The notes under the pieces: model-generated
Told to the model about the DNA's origin: nothing
Seen by the model: only the letters and a program-made list of their open reading frames with translations
Database searches by the model: none
DNA from: Epiperipatus broadwayi
Lineage: Eukaryota; Onychophora; Udeonychophora; Euonychophora; Peripatidae
Direction of reading: 5' to 3'
NCBI GenBank assembly: GCA_028023455.1
Contig: JAQFVV010000012.1
Location: forward strand, 12,282,864-12,346,863
Length of the DNA stretch: 64,000 nt
Shown here: in pieces, positions 36,240 through 47,699 of the stretch
Layout: each line of letters begins with the position of its first letter
Numbering within the stretch: position 1 is the stretch's first letter
Made by a program: the position numbers and the translations under genes

Positions 36240-37269
36240 CCGAAGTCCTGAAGCATTATTTGCAAAAAACAATTACATCATCTGTAAAATATAGATGACT
36301 TAAATAATCTTTCCATTTTAATCCACAAAATATTTCTTTCAAAACTACTTACTGTAAAAGGTTTTGGAGATATGGAACAATACTGTTGCACATGCTTCTC
36401 AAGGTCAAACTTCTTAGTATAAGTATGTAACTTATTCATGGCTGTTGCATTGTGATAAATAGTCTTCAGAATTTGACATGACAGTATCATGGGTCTATAT
36501 TTTAATGACTCAATGCTTTCATCACTAAAATAATGTGTATAGGATCAAATGCTTTTTCATAAGCCACAAACTCAAAACATAATGGTAACTCATATACATT
36601 GGTCCTTTCTATAACTTGTTTCAGTATTTGAAAGTGATATACTATGCTAAAATGACTTTTACAACTCCTTGTTCTTTTAATTGGTTAAAATTTAAAATTC
36701 ACTGCATATGAGTTGTAATTATCTAGGTAAAAACATTCCGTAGAACTGATAAAGGACTGTTAGGTATGTAATTTTTAATATCTTCTTTATCATCTTTTTT
36801 TTAAATATCAAAAATACTACTGTATTTTTCCAATAATCTAGTACATCTTTATGTTTTAGATATTTGCTGTATGACTTTGCCAACAATTTTTAATCTTCAC
36901 CTGCTTTTTTTAGAATATTGATTATAATTCCATTATTACTGGGAAGCTTTTTCTTCTTTCATATATTTAATTGCATGTTTCATTTTTTCATTTAAATTTT
37001 TGGCAATTTAGAAGATGTAGTACTTGTAGTGTATTCATTTTTTCTTTATTGCTATATAATTCTTCATAGAATTCTTTTACACATTTCATGATGTCATCTC
37101 TCTTTTTTTTGTAATAGTTCCATTTTTTTTTTCTTATTGCAGAAATATGTTTTCTACTGATTTCAAAATCTTGCTTTATGTTTTTAAGACTTTTATTCTC
37201 TTCAATAGCTTTTCCTACTAATTCACCATTATATTTTCTTAAATCATTATTAATTCTTTTTTGTACCAT
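36240..37269 (-). pseudogene. RTE linker and reverse transcriptase, copy A
   Basis: The frame at 37,269-36,988 gives INNDLRKYNGELVGKAIEEN and then CVKEFYEELYS, the region that precedes the reverse transcriptase in RTE elements. Downstream, HNATAMNKLHTYTKKFDLEK and SPKPFTV (36,490-36,278) match the 'RGVRQGDTISPKLFT' neighbourhood, but the RQGD box is lost (reads QQYCSI). Then LYFTDDVIVF has FTDD where active elements carry FADD. Inactive. Confidence 0.8.
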
Positions 37270-37599
37270 TTAACAAAAGCCTACATAATCAATTCTTCTT
37301 AATGGATCACTTTTATATGTTTTGATATTCCTTTTTTTCTTCATACATTGTCTTGTCTCAATAGGAAATTTACTAGTAAATTACTATTTTCTTGTATCAA
37401 ATGTCTTTGTAACAGTTTTTAATAATATTATATCAGTTATTTTTAATGATTTCATTCAAATCTGAATCATATTCAAAATCTGTTAATATTCCAAAATGAT
37501 TTATGAGTTTTAATTTAATTCAATGAAATATTTCTGATAATTACTAATCAATTGTGAAGATGATTTTCTTATTAATTCTGTCTCTACTTTTGCATTAAC

Positions 37600-38240
37600 A
37601 CATATGTATCTCGCATCTCACTAATCAATGATTTTTTCTAGTGTCAAATTTATTAAGAATGTTACAATCTTAACATATGTATTTTCTGTTTGTCAAAATA
37701 TAATTCAATTCTGAATGTACCTTCATTTGGATGCATCCATGTCCATTTGTCTCAAAGGAAGAATTCACAATAAAAATTTTTTTTATTTTTCTGAAAACAG
37801 TCTGTACCTCCTTTCATTTCTATCACATAACTAAATTTACTGACAGCACTTTTATCTTTTAATTGTTTACTAGCATTAAAGTCTTTCAATATAATTTTAA
37901 AATTTCTATTCTGGTCAAAAGCCTTATGTATATCTATATAAAAATCTTCTACTTCATCAGAATGAAAACTTGTTATCTGCATTTGATAACTTCCATTAAG
38001 TTAAATAACCAAATCTTGCCCCTCTATCTGATATGCCATAAACCTTGACAATGTTGTCTTCCATTTTTTTATTTATAAAAAATCTAACTCCACTTGTGCT
38101 TCCATTATAATCAATTATCTTGTCACTTTTTTTTTTAAACTTCACAAGTCCAATAATGTTCCATTTATTATTATTAAATGGTTCTTCTTTCAATTCATGC
38201 AACTTTATTTGAAAGTGATCTGCAGTTTTAAATTTCTAAA
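37600..38240 (-). pseudogene. RTE endonuclease domain, copy A
   Basis: Minus-strand frames encode MHELKEEPFNNNKWNIIGLV and GSTSGVRFFINKKMEDNIVK with GISDRGARFGYL (38,202-37,996). A second frame gives MQITSFHSDEVEDFYIDIHK and IILKDFNAS (37,982-37,752). These match the exonuclease/endonuclease fold of RTE elements: 'GVGFLVNKK', 'SDEEVEEFY' and the 'GDFNA' catalytic Asp-Asn motif, here KDFNA. The domain nicks target DNA for target-primed reverse transcription. It is split over frames. Confidence 0.8.
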
Positions 38241-38570
38241 AAAAAAGTATGATAGCAGCCAGATCTGCAACATGTGATTCTTAGTACCCTCTGACTTTGA
38301 CCACCATTTTTGTCTTGGCTGGTGACTTTATACTCTCTTGAAAGTAAGGGCCATAATTTAGTTTTGCCTGACCTGATTGTAAATATTTAATTTGAAAAAG
38401 GTCATTCACACACACATTCATTTTGCCTTCAAGAGACCTCAACTGATATTTCAATTAAGAAGTATCATGCAAGAGAGAATAAAAACCATGATATTTCTTG
38501 ATCTTAATCTCAAAAGTATAATGCCAAAAAACATATCAGGCTGACTAATGTATGTTGATGATATAGTAAA

Positions 38571-41500
38571 ACATGATTTATTTTTTACATTAGAAAATAA
38601 TAAGATTATACTTTATCATATATAGTGAAAATCTTTATTACCTTCTAAGTAAATAGAATTTTGAAATGCTCTTGTGAGTTACTTTTTTCAAAAAAAATTT
38701 ACATTGAGACTCTCCATATATTTGGATTGAAATAATTTCACAAGACTATAAAATATTATTAAGGATATTAAGAATAACATAATCCTCATTAGCTTAAAAT
38801 ATTATTAGAAGAATATGTTTTTAAGAAATGAAGAGATACTAAAAACCTATGACATATAAGATGAAAGATAGAAAGAATAAACAAGTGGTACTTCAAAATA
38901 TGAATCTGTCAGAGCTCTTGGATACCAGAGCTCCTTAGTTTTCTTATTAATGACTGTTAAGACTATTAAAAAATCATAATAAAGACAGATAAAATAAAAT
39001 GGAATGGTTTTATGTTTAGAAAAATATTTGAGTTGTATTTTTGCCCCAAATCTGTTTATTTTATACAGCAAACATATTTGCCAATAATCATACTCTAAAA
39101 ACAATATAAATTATAGAAGGTTGGTAAATCAGTAATTATGAGATATTTGTTTAGCTGAAAATGAAAAAGATTTGAATGATGCTATTCTGAAACAATATCT
39201 ATCACTTATTTAAATTTATAAGCTCACCTAATTTAAGAAGATTTGTCATTTGAATAATGATGCCTGTAAGAATACTTATTCTAAAAATGAAATAGCTAGA
39301 TTACTTCCAAATATCAAATAATTTATCAAAAAATAAAAAGGAATGGATAACATTATTTTTTACAGTCTAAAATTTCAACAATGGATATAGTATCAAAGAA
39401 GTGCAACACAAATGCTGTTATTGGTTGCTTGCTTTCAGTTGTGAAAAAATGCAATATCTTAGTATAACCAAAAGTGAGAACTATTTATAGCTAATCTTAC
39501 AAGTGTTAACATATTGTCATGAACTTTACACTTTATATGTAAATAAAAAAGAGAAAATAAATGGTTTTTAACCTAATGCTGATATAGAGTGCTTAGATTA
39601 TTCTTGGAAGCATTTTAAATTGAATTTAATAATCTGTTTTTACTATATCTTACATCAAGTTTTCACAATTTTAACAAACCCATAAATATGTCATTAAACA
39701 TAAATCTACTCATGGAAACAACCAAATCTGAAGACATTACTATAGACTTTACATGTCAAATTCTCAAAGAATCATTTTAAGTGGACCTGCATATATTGCT
39801 CTCTTATAGTGATGCCATTGTTTGCCAATCTATGATTTGATTCCATGGAAGTTGGTATTATTTTTTAACTTCATTTAAAATGATTTCTTGTAGATATGGC
39901 TTGTAAATTATCATAATAAGATTTTTGGACTTGATTGTTTCATGAATAGGTTTTGCTTTATGAGTAATTTATTAAGTGTTAAAAATTACCCATTTTATTA
40001 ATGCTAAGCAGTAAGCATTTTCATGAAACAAAAACAGTCAACATAAAGCATCACATTTATTGCCATGTAGAAAATGGACCAAGAATCAAACATCTTAATT
40101 CAGTTACAAGTAATATCTAAGTTATAAATATAGCATCAGCTGCAATAATTATCAAGAATCAACAATCAACTCTTGTAACTGGAATGAAAGAGACATAATA
40201 TAAAATCTTAGACTAATTATCATCTAAGCAATGCCAAATCTGGACCATAATATTACAAAAAAAGTGTTATTTTTTTATCTTCATGCATATAATTAAGTGC
40301 TAATATTAATTATAATAGTAATCTTATATAAAAATGCTGGGATTATTATATCAATGCTGATCATCACCAATATTCTAAACCATAAAAAACCATGAGCATT
40401 ACTAACCACCAATAAATAAATTATGAAATATCAATAAAAGTGAAGGATATATACCTTAAAGATTACTTCTATGACCATGCATCTCTAAAAACAGCCATCT
40501 GAATATTTACACACATATACTCCTATATATGGTAAATACCATTATACCTAAACTAGCTTTGGCACTGCAAGAACCCTAAGGACCATAAACAAGAGAATTT
40601 GTTTTAGTATTAATTAATTTTCCTGGGTTCATCTGAAAATCAATCAAAGCATGAGGTTATGATAAAATCAGCCTGCACCAAACACACATATGCTGATGAT
40701 ATAGTGAATAGATAGCTAAAAGAATAAAGATATCATTAAAAGTAATTTCAAAATTTTATTATATTTTAAACAATTATTTAATAAAGGTAATTAATAATAA
40801 CAATTATTAAAAAAATTAAAAAATTATAATATGACAAATTCAACACTAATACATACTGATAATTCTATCCATGTAATAGAGATATAATTTCATGTAACAC
40901 ATATAAATATTATTCTATTTTGATCCTTCTTAATTAATTAATATTTAATCTAAATAACTATTTTCTTTCAATGATCAAATCCTAAAATATATTTCACAAT
41001 AAAGAAAGAAAATAATTTTAACTTGACCCTTCCCTCCCCTTTTTTTTTCTCATGAAAATGAGGATGTACCATACCATTTTAACAAGAAAAAAATATTTTC
41101 GACAAAACTGCTGAAAAAATAATTATTCAATCTTTTTAATTTCAGTTCTATATAACATTTATAAATGTAAATGTGTACACATTCCATTACCTCATTTTAC
41201 CATGGATTTTTTTATTCTTCTTTTGTAATTGTTTAGTTCCATGTGTGTCTCTTGTAAATATTGCATGTTGTAGCTTAGTTTCTTGATTCCAGATTATTAT
41301 AATTTTCTCAATGTTTATTTCATCCATTTGTCTTTTTTTTTCTTTACAGATCAAGATTACTAGATTAACAATTTCTTTCATTTTTCATCTATTTAGCTCT
41401 TTCTTCTTTTTATGTAGGTCCAGATATTCAATTTAACAATTATTTTCATTGCAGGTTTACATAATTCAAAGACAATCATATTTTTTTATGAATCATTATA

Positions 41501-42145
41501 AAAGGCTTGTAAAAGTTTTTCTCAGGAATACTTTGCCTTCTCTTACAATTGTTGGGTTACTAATAATATGATTTTAGCAAAAGCTTAGCCCAGGGCTGTT
41601 GTAAACTCCATACTTATAAATATTAGCAAAAATCATTATTTTCTCTTTTTTTAATTAAGATGAAAATTACTTTAGAATCTGACTACAAGCTGAGCTTCTG
41701 ATTTCTGAACTATTGCCCACATACTCTTTTACTTTTAAAAACAAATTTGATAATCTTTCATTCAACCACACATTTTCTTTTTATAAGAAATTTATTTTTT
41801 TCTTTAAAAAAATATTTCTATTTGTGCACAAATTGAAAAAATAATTTTAATTTCTCCAGATTTTAATCTCTCTAATTAAAATTTTTTTTTTTTATCTACT
41901 ATATGGAGAGTTTTGCTGTATTTATACTCTAATTAAAAAACAACTTTTTATTTCTTTAGAGAGGAAGATCTCAAACTCTTTTTTTATTATTTGAAAAATA
42001 AAATATTTTATTTAATCTCAACTTTTAATCCTTTTTGTGCTTCTTTTGATAAAATAAAATATATAAAACAATGAACTATACAAGAAAAATATATATATAT
42101 ATTTTCTTTCTTTCACAACTATATCCAATAGTAAATTGAACATTT
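38571..42145. other. AT-rich stretch, no gene recognised
   Basis: Open frames (38,847-39,104 and 41,187-41,381, both minus) lack recognisable motifs. A short piece near 41,897-41,925 (ACTATATGGAGAGTTTTGCT) matches the terminal sequence of the family HH-1 hammerhead elements. Phrases near 39,410-39,450 and 42,785-42,830 (ATTGGTTGC/T..TTGCTTTC) resemble each other weakly. Otherwise unremarkable. Confidence 0.35.
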
Positions 42146-42149
42146 GTGT

Positions 42150-42265
42150 TGTTGTTATTACTACTACTATTACTACTACTACAGCTGCTGCTACTGCTAC
42201 TACTACTACAACTATTATTACTACTACAACTACTATGACTACTACCATTACCATTATTATTGTTA
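42150..42265. repeat. Imperfect trinucleotide array (ACT/ATT family)
   Basis: A run of TTA, CTA, GCT and CAT triplets about 115 bases long. It generates a Val/Ala-rich frame on the minus strand that is an artefact. A simple-sequence repeat with interruptions. Confidence 0.9.
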
Positions 42266-42269
42266 TTAT

Positions 42270-43483
42270 TATGCTTTAGAATTTATCAAATGATCATTTC
42301 ATGTATGCAAATCTTTTAATAAATATAACTTAATTAAGTTCTTATTTAACAAATAGGCTATCCTGCAATCATGATGAGAATAAATAATTATTATCAGTAT
42401 TTATATTTATAATAAACAATGAAAATGAGAGATAATATCAATGTAAATAAAATCACTTTTTAACATTGATGTGACAAAGAAATTATCAATTATTACTAAT
42501 TGATAATCCCTGAATCTAAACCAATTTTTTCATTAAATCTATAATAGCACTTTTGTTTGAGTGTTTGTTGAAGTAAAATGGATCCAACAAAAATTCAAAC
42601 AAAATATCTATTATAAGTTTAGTCCTATGACAACCCAGTGCAATTATTTTCATATGTATCTTTATCTTCTGTTTCAAGCTGCTATTTTCCAATTTTAGTG
42701 TTATTTTATCAAGAAAACCATACTGGATACTGTAATAACTCAATATTTAAATTTAACTGTAAAACAATGTTGTAAGCACTGTCTCCAATGCATTGATTGG
42801 TTGTTTCTTGCTTTCTTCACAAGTGAGAGCCTGTCAATGAATTTTGAGTTTGTTTTTTTTTAAATGAAACATATATTTTAAAACCTTTGTTTTACACATA
42901 TATTATATATTTCACAAAATATGTGTAAAAATATTAATTATTTTAGAAGAACAATTAAAATTTTAATAGAAATATTTACTTTTACATGAAGGCAAATTAG
43001 CAAAGAAAGATCAATACTGTATAGCTGCAATTTTCAATTAGATAAGAATCATGCATTTTATGTTTATCACTATTAATTATAAATAAGAATTTATTTTTAA
43101 AAAACTTTTGTCTACTTTAATAATCTAATGAATTATTAATTTGCATTTTAGAAACTAAAATAAAACAAATAAGGTTTAAATATAAATATATATTTTATTG
43201 CTGATTCTGTAATTGACCAATCAAATGTTTGGAACTTTAATTGAATCTGTCAATAAGGATTTTGTATTATCAAAGAGTTAATGGTAAAACTGACTTGATC
43301 TTAAGGATTATCAATTAGTAGTCACTGATAATTTCTTGCTAAAATCAAATGTAAATGGTTATTTTCTATTTACATGGATATTATTTCTGATTTCCATTTT
43401 TTATTATAATAACAATTCATGAAAATATTTAATTTAATATATATATATAATATAAAAATAAAATGTTCATTAATTAAAATAAA
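42270..43483. other. AT-rich stretch, no gene recognised
   Basis: The minus-strand frame 42,516-42,743 (75 codons) shows no motif I know. No repeat or RNA gene was recognised in the rest. Confidence 0.4.
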
Positions 43484-44341
43484 ATTGTAATTACAATAAA
43501 AATAATAATAATAATAATAATGGTAACAAATGATTATAAACAATCCTTAAATTCGCAGAAGTACTTTCGGTTAATTTCTTGAACCTGCCTCAACTGCCAT
43601 TAAAATTCAAAAAGAAAACAAACAGAAGTAAACGTCATCAATTCAAATTCCAGGAAACTCATATTTTAATGTTAGCAGATTGCCTATTTATTAAATGCAT
43701 TTTATTCCTATTTATAAAAATTGCCTCTTTAATTTTTCTTTTATTATGGTTTCTCTCTTCATGAAGAATTTTTACATTTTTAAAATCAAATTTAAATTTA
43801 TATTTACATGTTTTTCATGATCAAAGAAAACTGAAGGAGAAATTAAATCACCATTATTTTTACTTTTTGCATGTTTATATAACAATATAAATATAAATAT
43901 GCACTACTGAGAAGAGATTGAGGAAGCATGAATTGTTATATAAACATGCAAAAAGTAAAAATAATGGTGATTTAATTTCTCTTTCAGTTTTCTTTGATCA
44001 TGAATAAACATGTAAATATAAATTTAAATTTGATTTTGAAAATGTGAAAATTCTTCATGAAGAGAGAAACCATAATAAAAGAAAAATTAAAGAGGCAATT
44101 TTTATAAATAGGAATAAAATGTATTTAATAAATAGGCAATCTGCTAACATTAAAATATGAGATTCCTGGAATTTGAATTGATGACGTTTGCTTCCGTTTT
44201 GTTTTCTTTTTGAATTTTAATGGCAGTTGAGGCAGATTCAAGAAATTAACTAAAAGTACTTCTGCGAATTTAAGGATTGTTTATAATAGTTTGTTACCAT
44301 TATTATTATTATTTTTATTGTAAATATATATATATTGTAAT
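43484..44341. mobile_element. Near-perfect 0.8-kb palindrome (foldback element)
   Basis: Arms at 43,491-43,886 and 43,932-44,323 (about 395 bases each) are inverted copies with only a handful of differences, separated by about 45 bases. Each arm's outer end is an AAT/ATT trinucleotide run next to TTACAAT/ATTGTAA. The octamer ATTGTAAT flanks the palindrome at 43,484-43,491 and 44,334-44,341, a possible target duplication. The plus-strand frame at 43,579-43,764 lies within the left arm and resembles no protein. High arm identity implies a young insertion or ongoing gene conversion. Confidence 0.8.
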
Positions 44342-44712
44342 GGTAAATAATGGAGAAACTGGTTCCTGAAATGTCCCACATATTTGGGTGGCAAAACTGT
44401 ACAGTACATATAAAGATAATGGGAAGTTAGGTTGGCTTTTCTTATTTAATATTTTCTGTGAAACTGATCAAGCTAAAAACAATAACTATTAATAATAGAT
44501 CAATAACAATAAATCTCTCACTTATGGCTATCTAAACTTATAAAAGATAAAATCTATTTATATCTAAAACTATTCTATTACATATGTGCAGATTTCCAAT
44601 AAATATACATTGAAATAAGGAACACATTATGGATTCTGAAATATATTTAGAATAAATAAACTAATAATTCTAAAGTTTCTTTTAATGTAAATATCATTCT
44701 TTTTTTTATATT

Positions 44713-44820
44713 ATAATGTTGTAATATTAAATTGAGAGAGTGCAAATTTCTCAAGCGCTTGTGACTATTAGTAACCGTCTGTGCTTTATAAAATATTATT
44801 TACATATAATGTTGTAATAT
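44713..44820. mobile_element. 78-bp insertion with 15-bp target duplication in R1-B
   Basis: ATAATGTTGTAATAT at 44,713-44,727 is repeated exactly at 44,806-44,820. The 78 bases between (including CTCAAGCGCTTGTGACTATT) have no counterpart in R1-A. Source family not recognised; it is too short for coding or boxes. Confidence 0.6.
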
Positions 44821-46354
44821 GTAATAGGGATTTAGTATGGCTAGGCAAAAGAAAATATTATTGCATGCATATTTAATATCTCAGGGTAAATATCAAAATG
44901 CTATAGCGAATCTAATATGTGTTACCATAAATTAATGATAAATGTCAATCTTATAAAGAAATTACACAAAATCCAAATTTAATAAATATATATATATTTT
45001 AGTGACCCTTAAGTAATTTTATATTATCATTAATAACAAACATATTTATGAAGTTACTACAGCTTTTCAAAGTGTTAAACAAAAAAATATCCAAAGTGAA
45101 ATGGTGCTATTTATATTCAGTGCTGTTTTCTATAAGGTGAAACAATATCTTAACTAGAGTTATATAAAACAATATTACAATTATTTGCTAATAAAATAAA
45201 TAACTAATTTAGAATATAATTTTATATGTATTTTGCAGGTGAAAGTTTCTTTTAATAAGACCTCAAACTTATCTACTGATATAAAATAAAATATATGGAG
45301 TTTCTAAACAAACTAACTTAAAATCATAAGTAATAGCTTATTTAATAAATGGTAAAAGTAGAGTAAAGATATTACTACATATATTCATGTATATTTTCAT
45401 TTAACATATAAGATGAATTTTGTTATCTCTTACAAAAAACCCAAATAGCTACACAATGAGAGGATAATACAAGCTTGTAATAAGAGGAATTCACCATCTC
45501 TTATATACATATATATTATCACATATAACAATGCCAAATATATAAAAGCCACTATTCAAATCATTCATGTAACAAAAAAGTTTAACAACACTTCTAGTAC
45601 TTGTATTTTTAATGACTCACTAAATATCAACACAATTTCTTTACCTTGGAATGAAGTATTTATAAGATTTAAAGTTTATAATGATAATAAATTTTAATAA
45701 TAATTATATAACCCTTAATAATCATAATGATTCATAGGAAAATGATTATATGGGATACTTGCAAACATTTATTACACATAAAGCAAAAAAAAAAATTTTT
45801 TTTAAATATTAACTTTGTTGTTTTAAAAAAACATTTCTTTGGGAGAACTAAGAAAAAAAATGCATACCAACAATTTATAATAAAATTATTAGTAGTGAAA
45901 ATAATGTGTTTATTTCTTTTTTTCAATCTAAAGTCCTAAATTCAAAGATCATTTTCAATCTGATATTCAGTGGGTTTCCCAGGTGATAATTATTGATGAA
46001 CTAGGAAAGCAAACATTACAAAAAAGAGTTAATCTTGGTTCAATTTTTAAAAGTTCTAAATAAAAGTCTAGTGTTCCTAAAACTTGTTTAGAAAATGATT
46101 ACAGGTGGACATAAAAAATTAATAATTCTTGTAAATGTTGATAAATAATTAATTGGTCCATGCAGTAACTGCTTCAGTGTTTAGGTTTAGAAAAGATAGG
46201 TTTCCCTTTTGTTAGATAGGCTTTTATTTTATTTTAGGCTTTTGTTTTATTTTAACATTATGTTATGGAGATTCCACAGTAATGTAGGCAACTGGAACAG
46301 AGGCTTCACAAGCCCCATCAGACTATCTTTATCTAGCCAACTATCATGGCTAAT

Positions 46355-46527
46355 AACTTTAATATTAAGCATCACATGATCACCATCTCATACTAGCACA
46401 TAATTGTTTATAAACAAGGCAAAACTCTCCATATAGTAGTGCCATCCTGTGCCCATTGATTACTCTGGTTGGCACAGGGTGGCACTACTGTATGGAGAGT
46501 TTTGCCTTGTTTATAAACTTTAATATT
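46355..46527. mobile_element. 149-bp hairpin insertion of family HH-1 with 12-bp target duplication
   Basis: AACTTTAATATT occurs at 46,355-46,366 and 46,516-46,527. The 149 bases between start AAGCATCACATGATCACC, matching the end of the element at 59.7-61.0 kb. They form a hairpin: the 3' terminal sequence (GTTTATAAACAAGGCAAAAC...GTGCC) is present in both orientations around a 16-base loop. R1-A lacks it. It is a minimal, ribozyme-less derivative: only the terminal part of the family, inverted on itself. Confidence 0.75.
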
Positions 46528-47699
46528 GTTCCCATTTTTTAAAACTGCATTAAAAATGATATTTTGGATCAAAAGTGTCTTATCAAGTCCCCTGTTTCTT
46601 TGTTCATTAAAAGTAAACAACTCCTTTACTGCAAAATTAATAATGTTTAAAACTACTATGGTTATTTCCTAGAAATCATATTATACTAAAAATTTCCATT
46701 GTCTGCCCTATATATATATATACACACACACACACACGAACATTTATTTTTAAATACCTTGCATTCAACTATTTCTAAAAGTAACTTTAATATTAACAAG
46801 CAATAATAAAAATATAACATAAATAATTAAACTTTTTGTGTAATTGTATTAAATGCAATTTTTATATCCCCTTGTTTTTTTTAATATATATCAACACATA
46901 AATATTCTTTGACAAATACTAAAACTAAAATAATTGCCTATAATATTTCAATCAACTCTTTTTAATTTAAGTGAAAGGTTAAAATGTGAATAAAAGATTT
47001 TAATTTCAACAACTTTCTAAAAAAAATAAACACTTTAAAGGCAAAACAAAGTTTACATGTGAAACAAATAGACAGAACAGATTTCTATTTTTAAAGCCAG
47101 ATTTTTGACTGCAATTATATATAATTAAAAATGAAATCTTTATTCTTTTAAAAATTGTATATTTTTTTTATTCACAGGAAGAAATAACCAACATTCCTCC
47201 TCCTCCTTATAAATATTTTTAAAAAATTTATTAAGTCAATGAATAAATAATAAAGTGAATAATGTACAGCAAAGGATATAAATTTATAGAATTAAAGCAT
47301 TTCACTATAGCAAGTAAGTTAATTTTAACTATTGAATTTACATTATTTTCACTATTTTTTTCTAATTTATAGGGAATAAATATATAAATTGCATCATTTT
47401 ATTGCACAATGATTTAGTAAACATTAATTTTATATAAAATGCTTTATTTCTATTTATTAAAATCCTATATATTTTTACAAACATATTTCCCAAAACAAGA
47501 AAACAATAATCTTGTCTATAATAACATTGTGCATATTAACAAATATAGCATAACTGTAATGTTTTTTTTTTATATTAAACTTAAATAAACTTCAATGTTA
47601 TTAAGCTATAAAATCTTAACAAAGTATTCTAATTTATTACTAAAACAGTTTATTAAACATATTTGAATATTAAATGTTTAAGGAATATTAATTAGTTTA

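Larger units (their letters stand above)
35518..38570 (-). mobile_element. RTE-clade LINE, copy A (decayed)
   Basis: On the minus strand the order is 5' leader (about 38,570-38,240), apurinic-type endonuclease (38,240-37,600), linker (37,270-36,990), reverse transcriptase (about 36,900-36,200) and C terminus. The 3' end is CTTCATCCTGAAGTTGAT with a TGATGATGA-type tail, the classic RTE tail. Copy B at 52,655-56,330 is homologous throughout, including the 5' leader. Many stops and frameshifts. Total about 3.05 kb, near the usual RTE length. Confidence 0.85.
44660..47580. repeat. Long interspersed repeat R1, copy B
   Basis: Same-orientation homologue of 9,880-12,740. Shared landmarks: TTTAATATCTCAGGGTAAAT near 44,875, TGTATTTTGCAGGTGAAAG near 45,230, AGGCTTCACAAGCCCCATCA near 46,303, a (CA)n run at 46,720-46,737, CAACAACTTTCTAAA near 47,010 and GCACAATGATTTAGTAAAC near 47,404. 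Copy B is not followed by gypsy pol, so R1 can occur alone, as a solo LTR would. It holds two insertions, each with 12-15-base duplications. Confidence 0.6.

Noticed and set aside
38548-38575. Plus-strand MYVDDIVKH, resembling a reverse transcriptase catalytic box
   Set aside because: It sits in the RTE 5' leader, whose homologue in copy B (near 56,293) does not encode it; no neighbouring reverse transcriptase motifs on that strand.
40688-40715. Plus-strand YADDIV-like codons
   Set aside because: A stop follows three codons later and no other reverse transcriptase boxes are found on either side.
42018-42254. Val/Ala-rich open frame on the minus strand
   Set aside because: It is produced by the imperfect ACT-type trinucleotide array.
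43579-43764. 61-codon plus-strand frame
   Set aside because: It lies inside one arm of the 0.8-kb palindrome; composition and position indicate chance.
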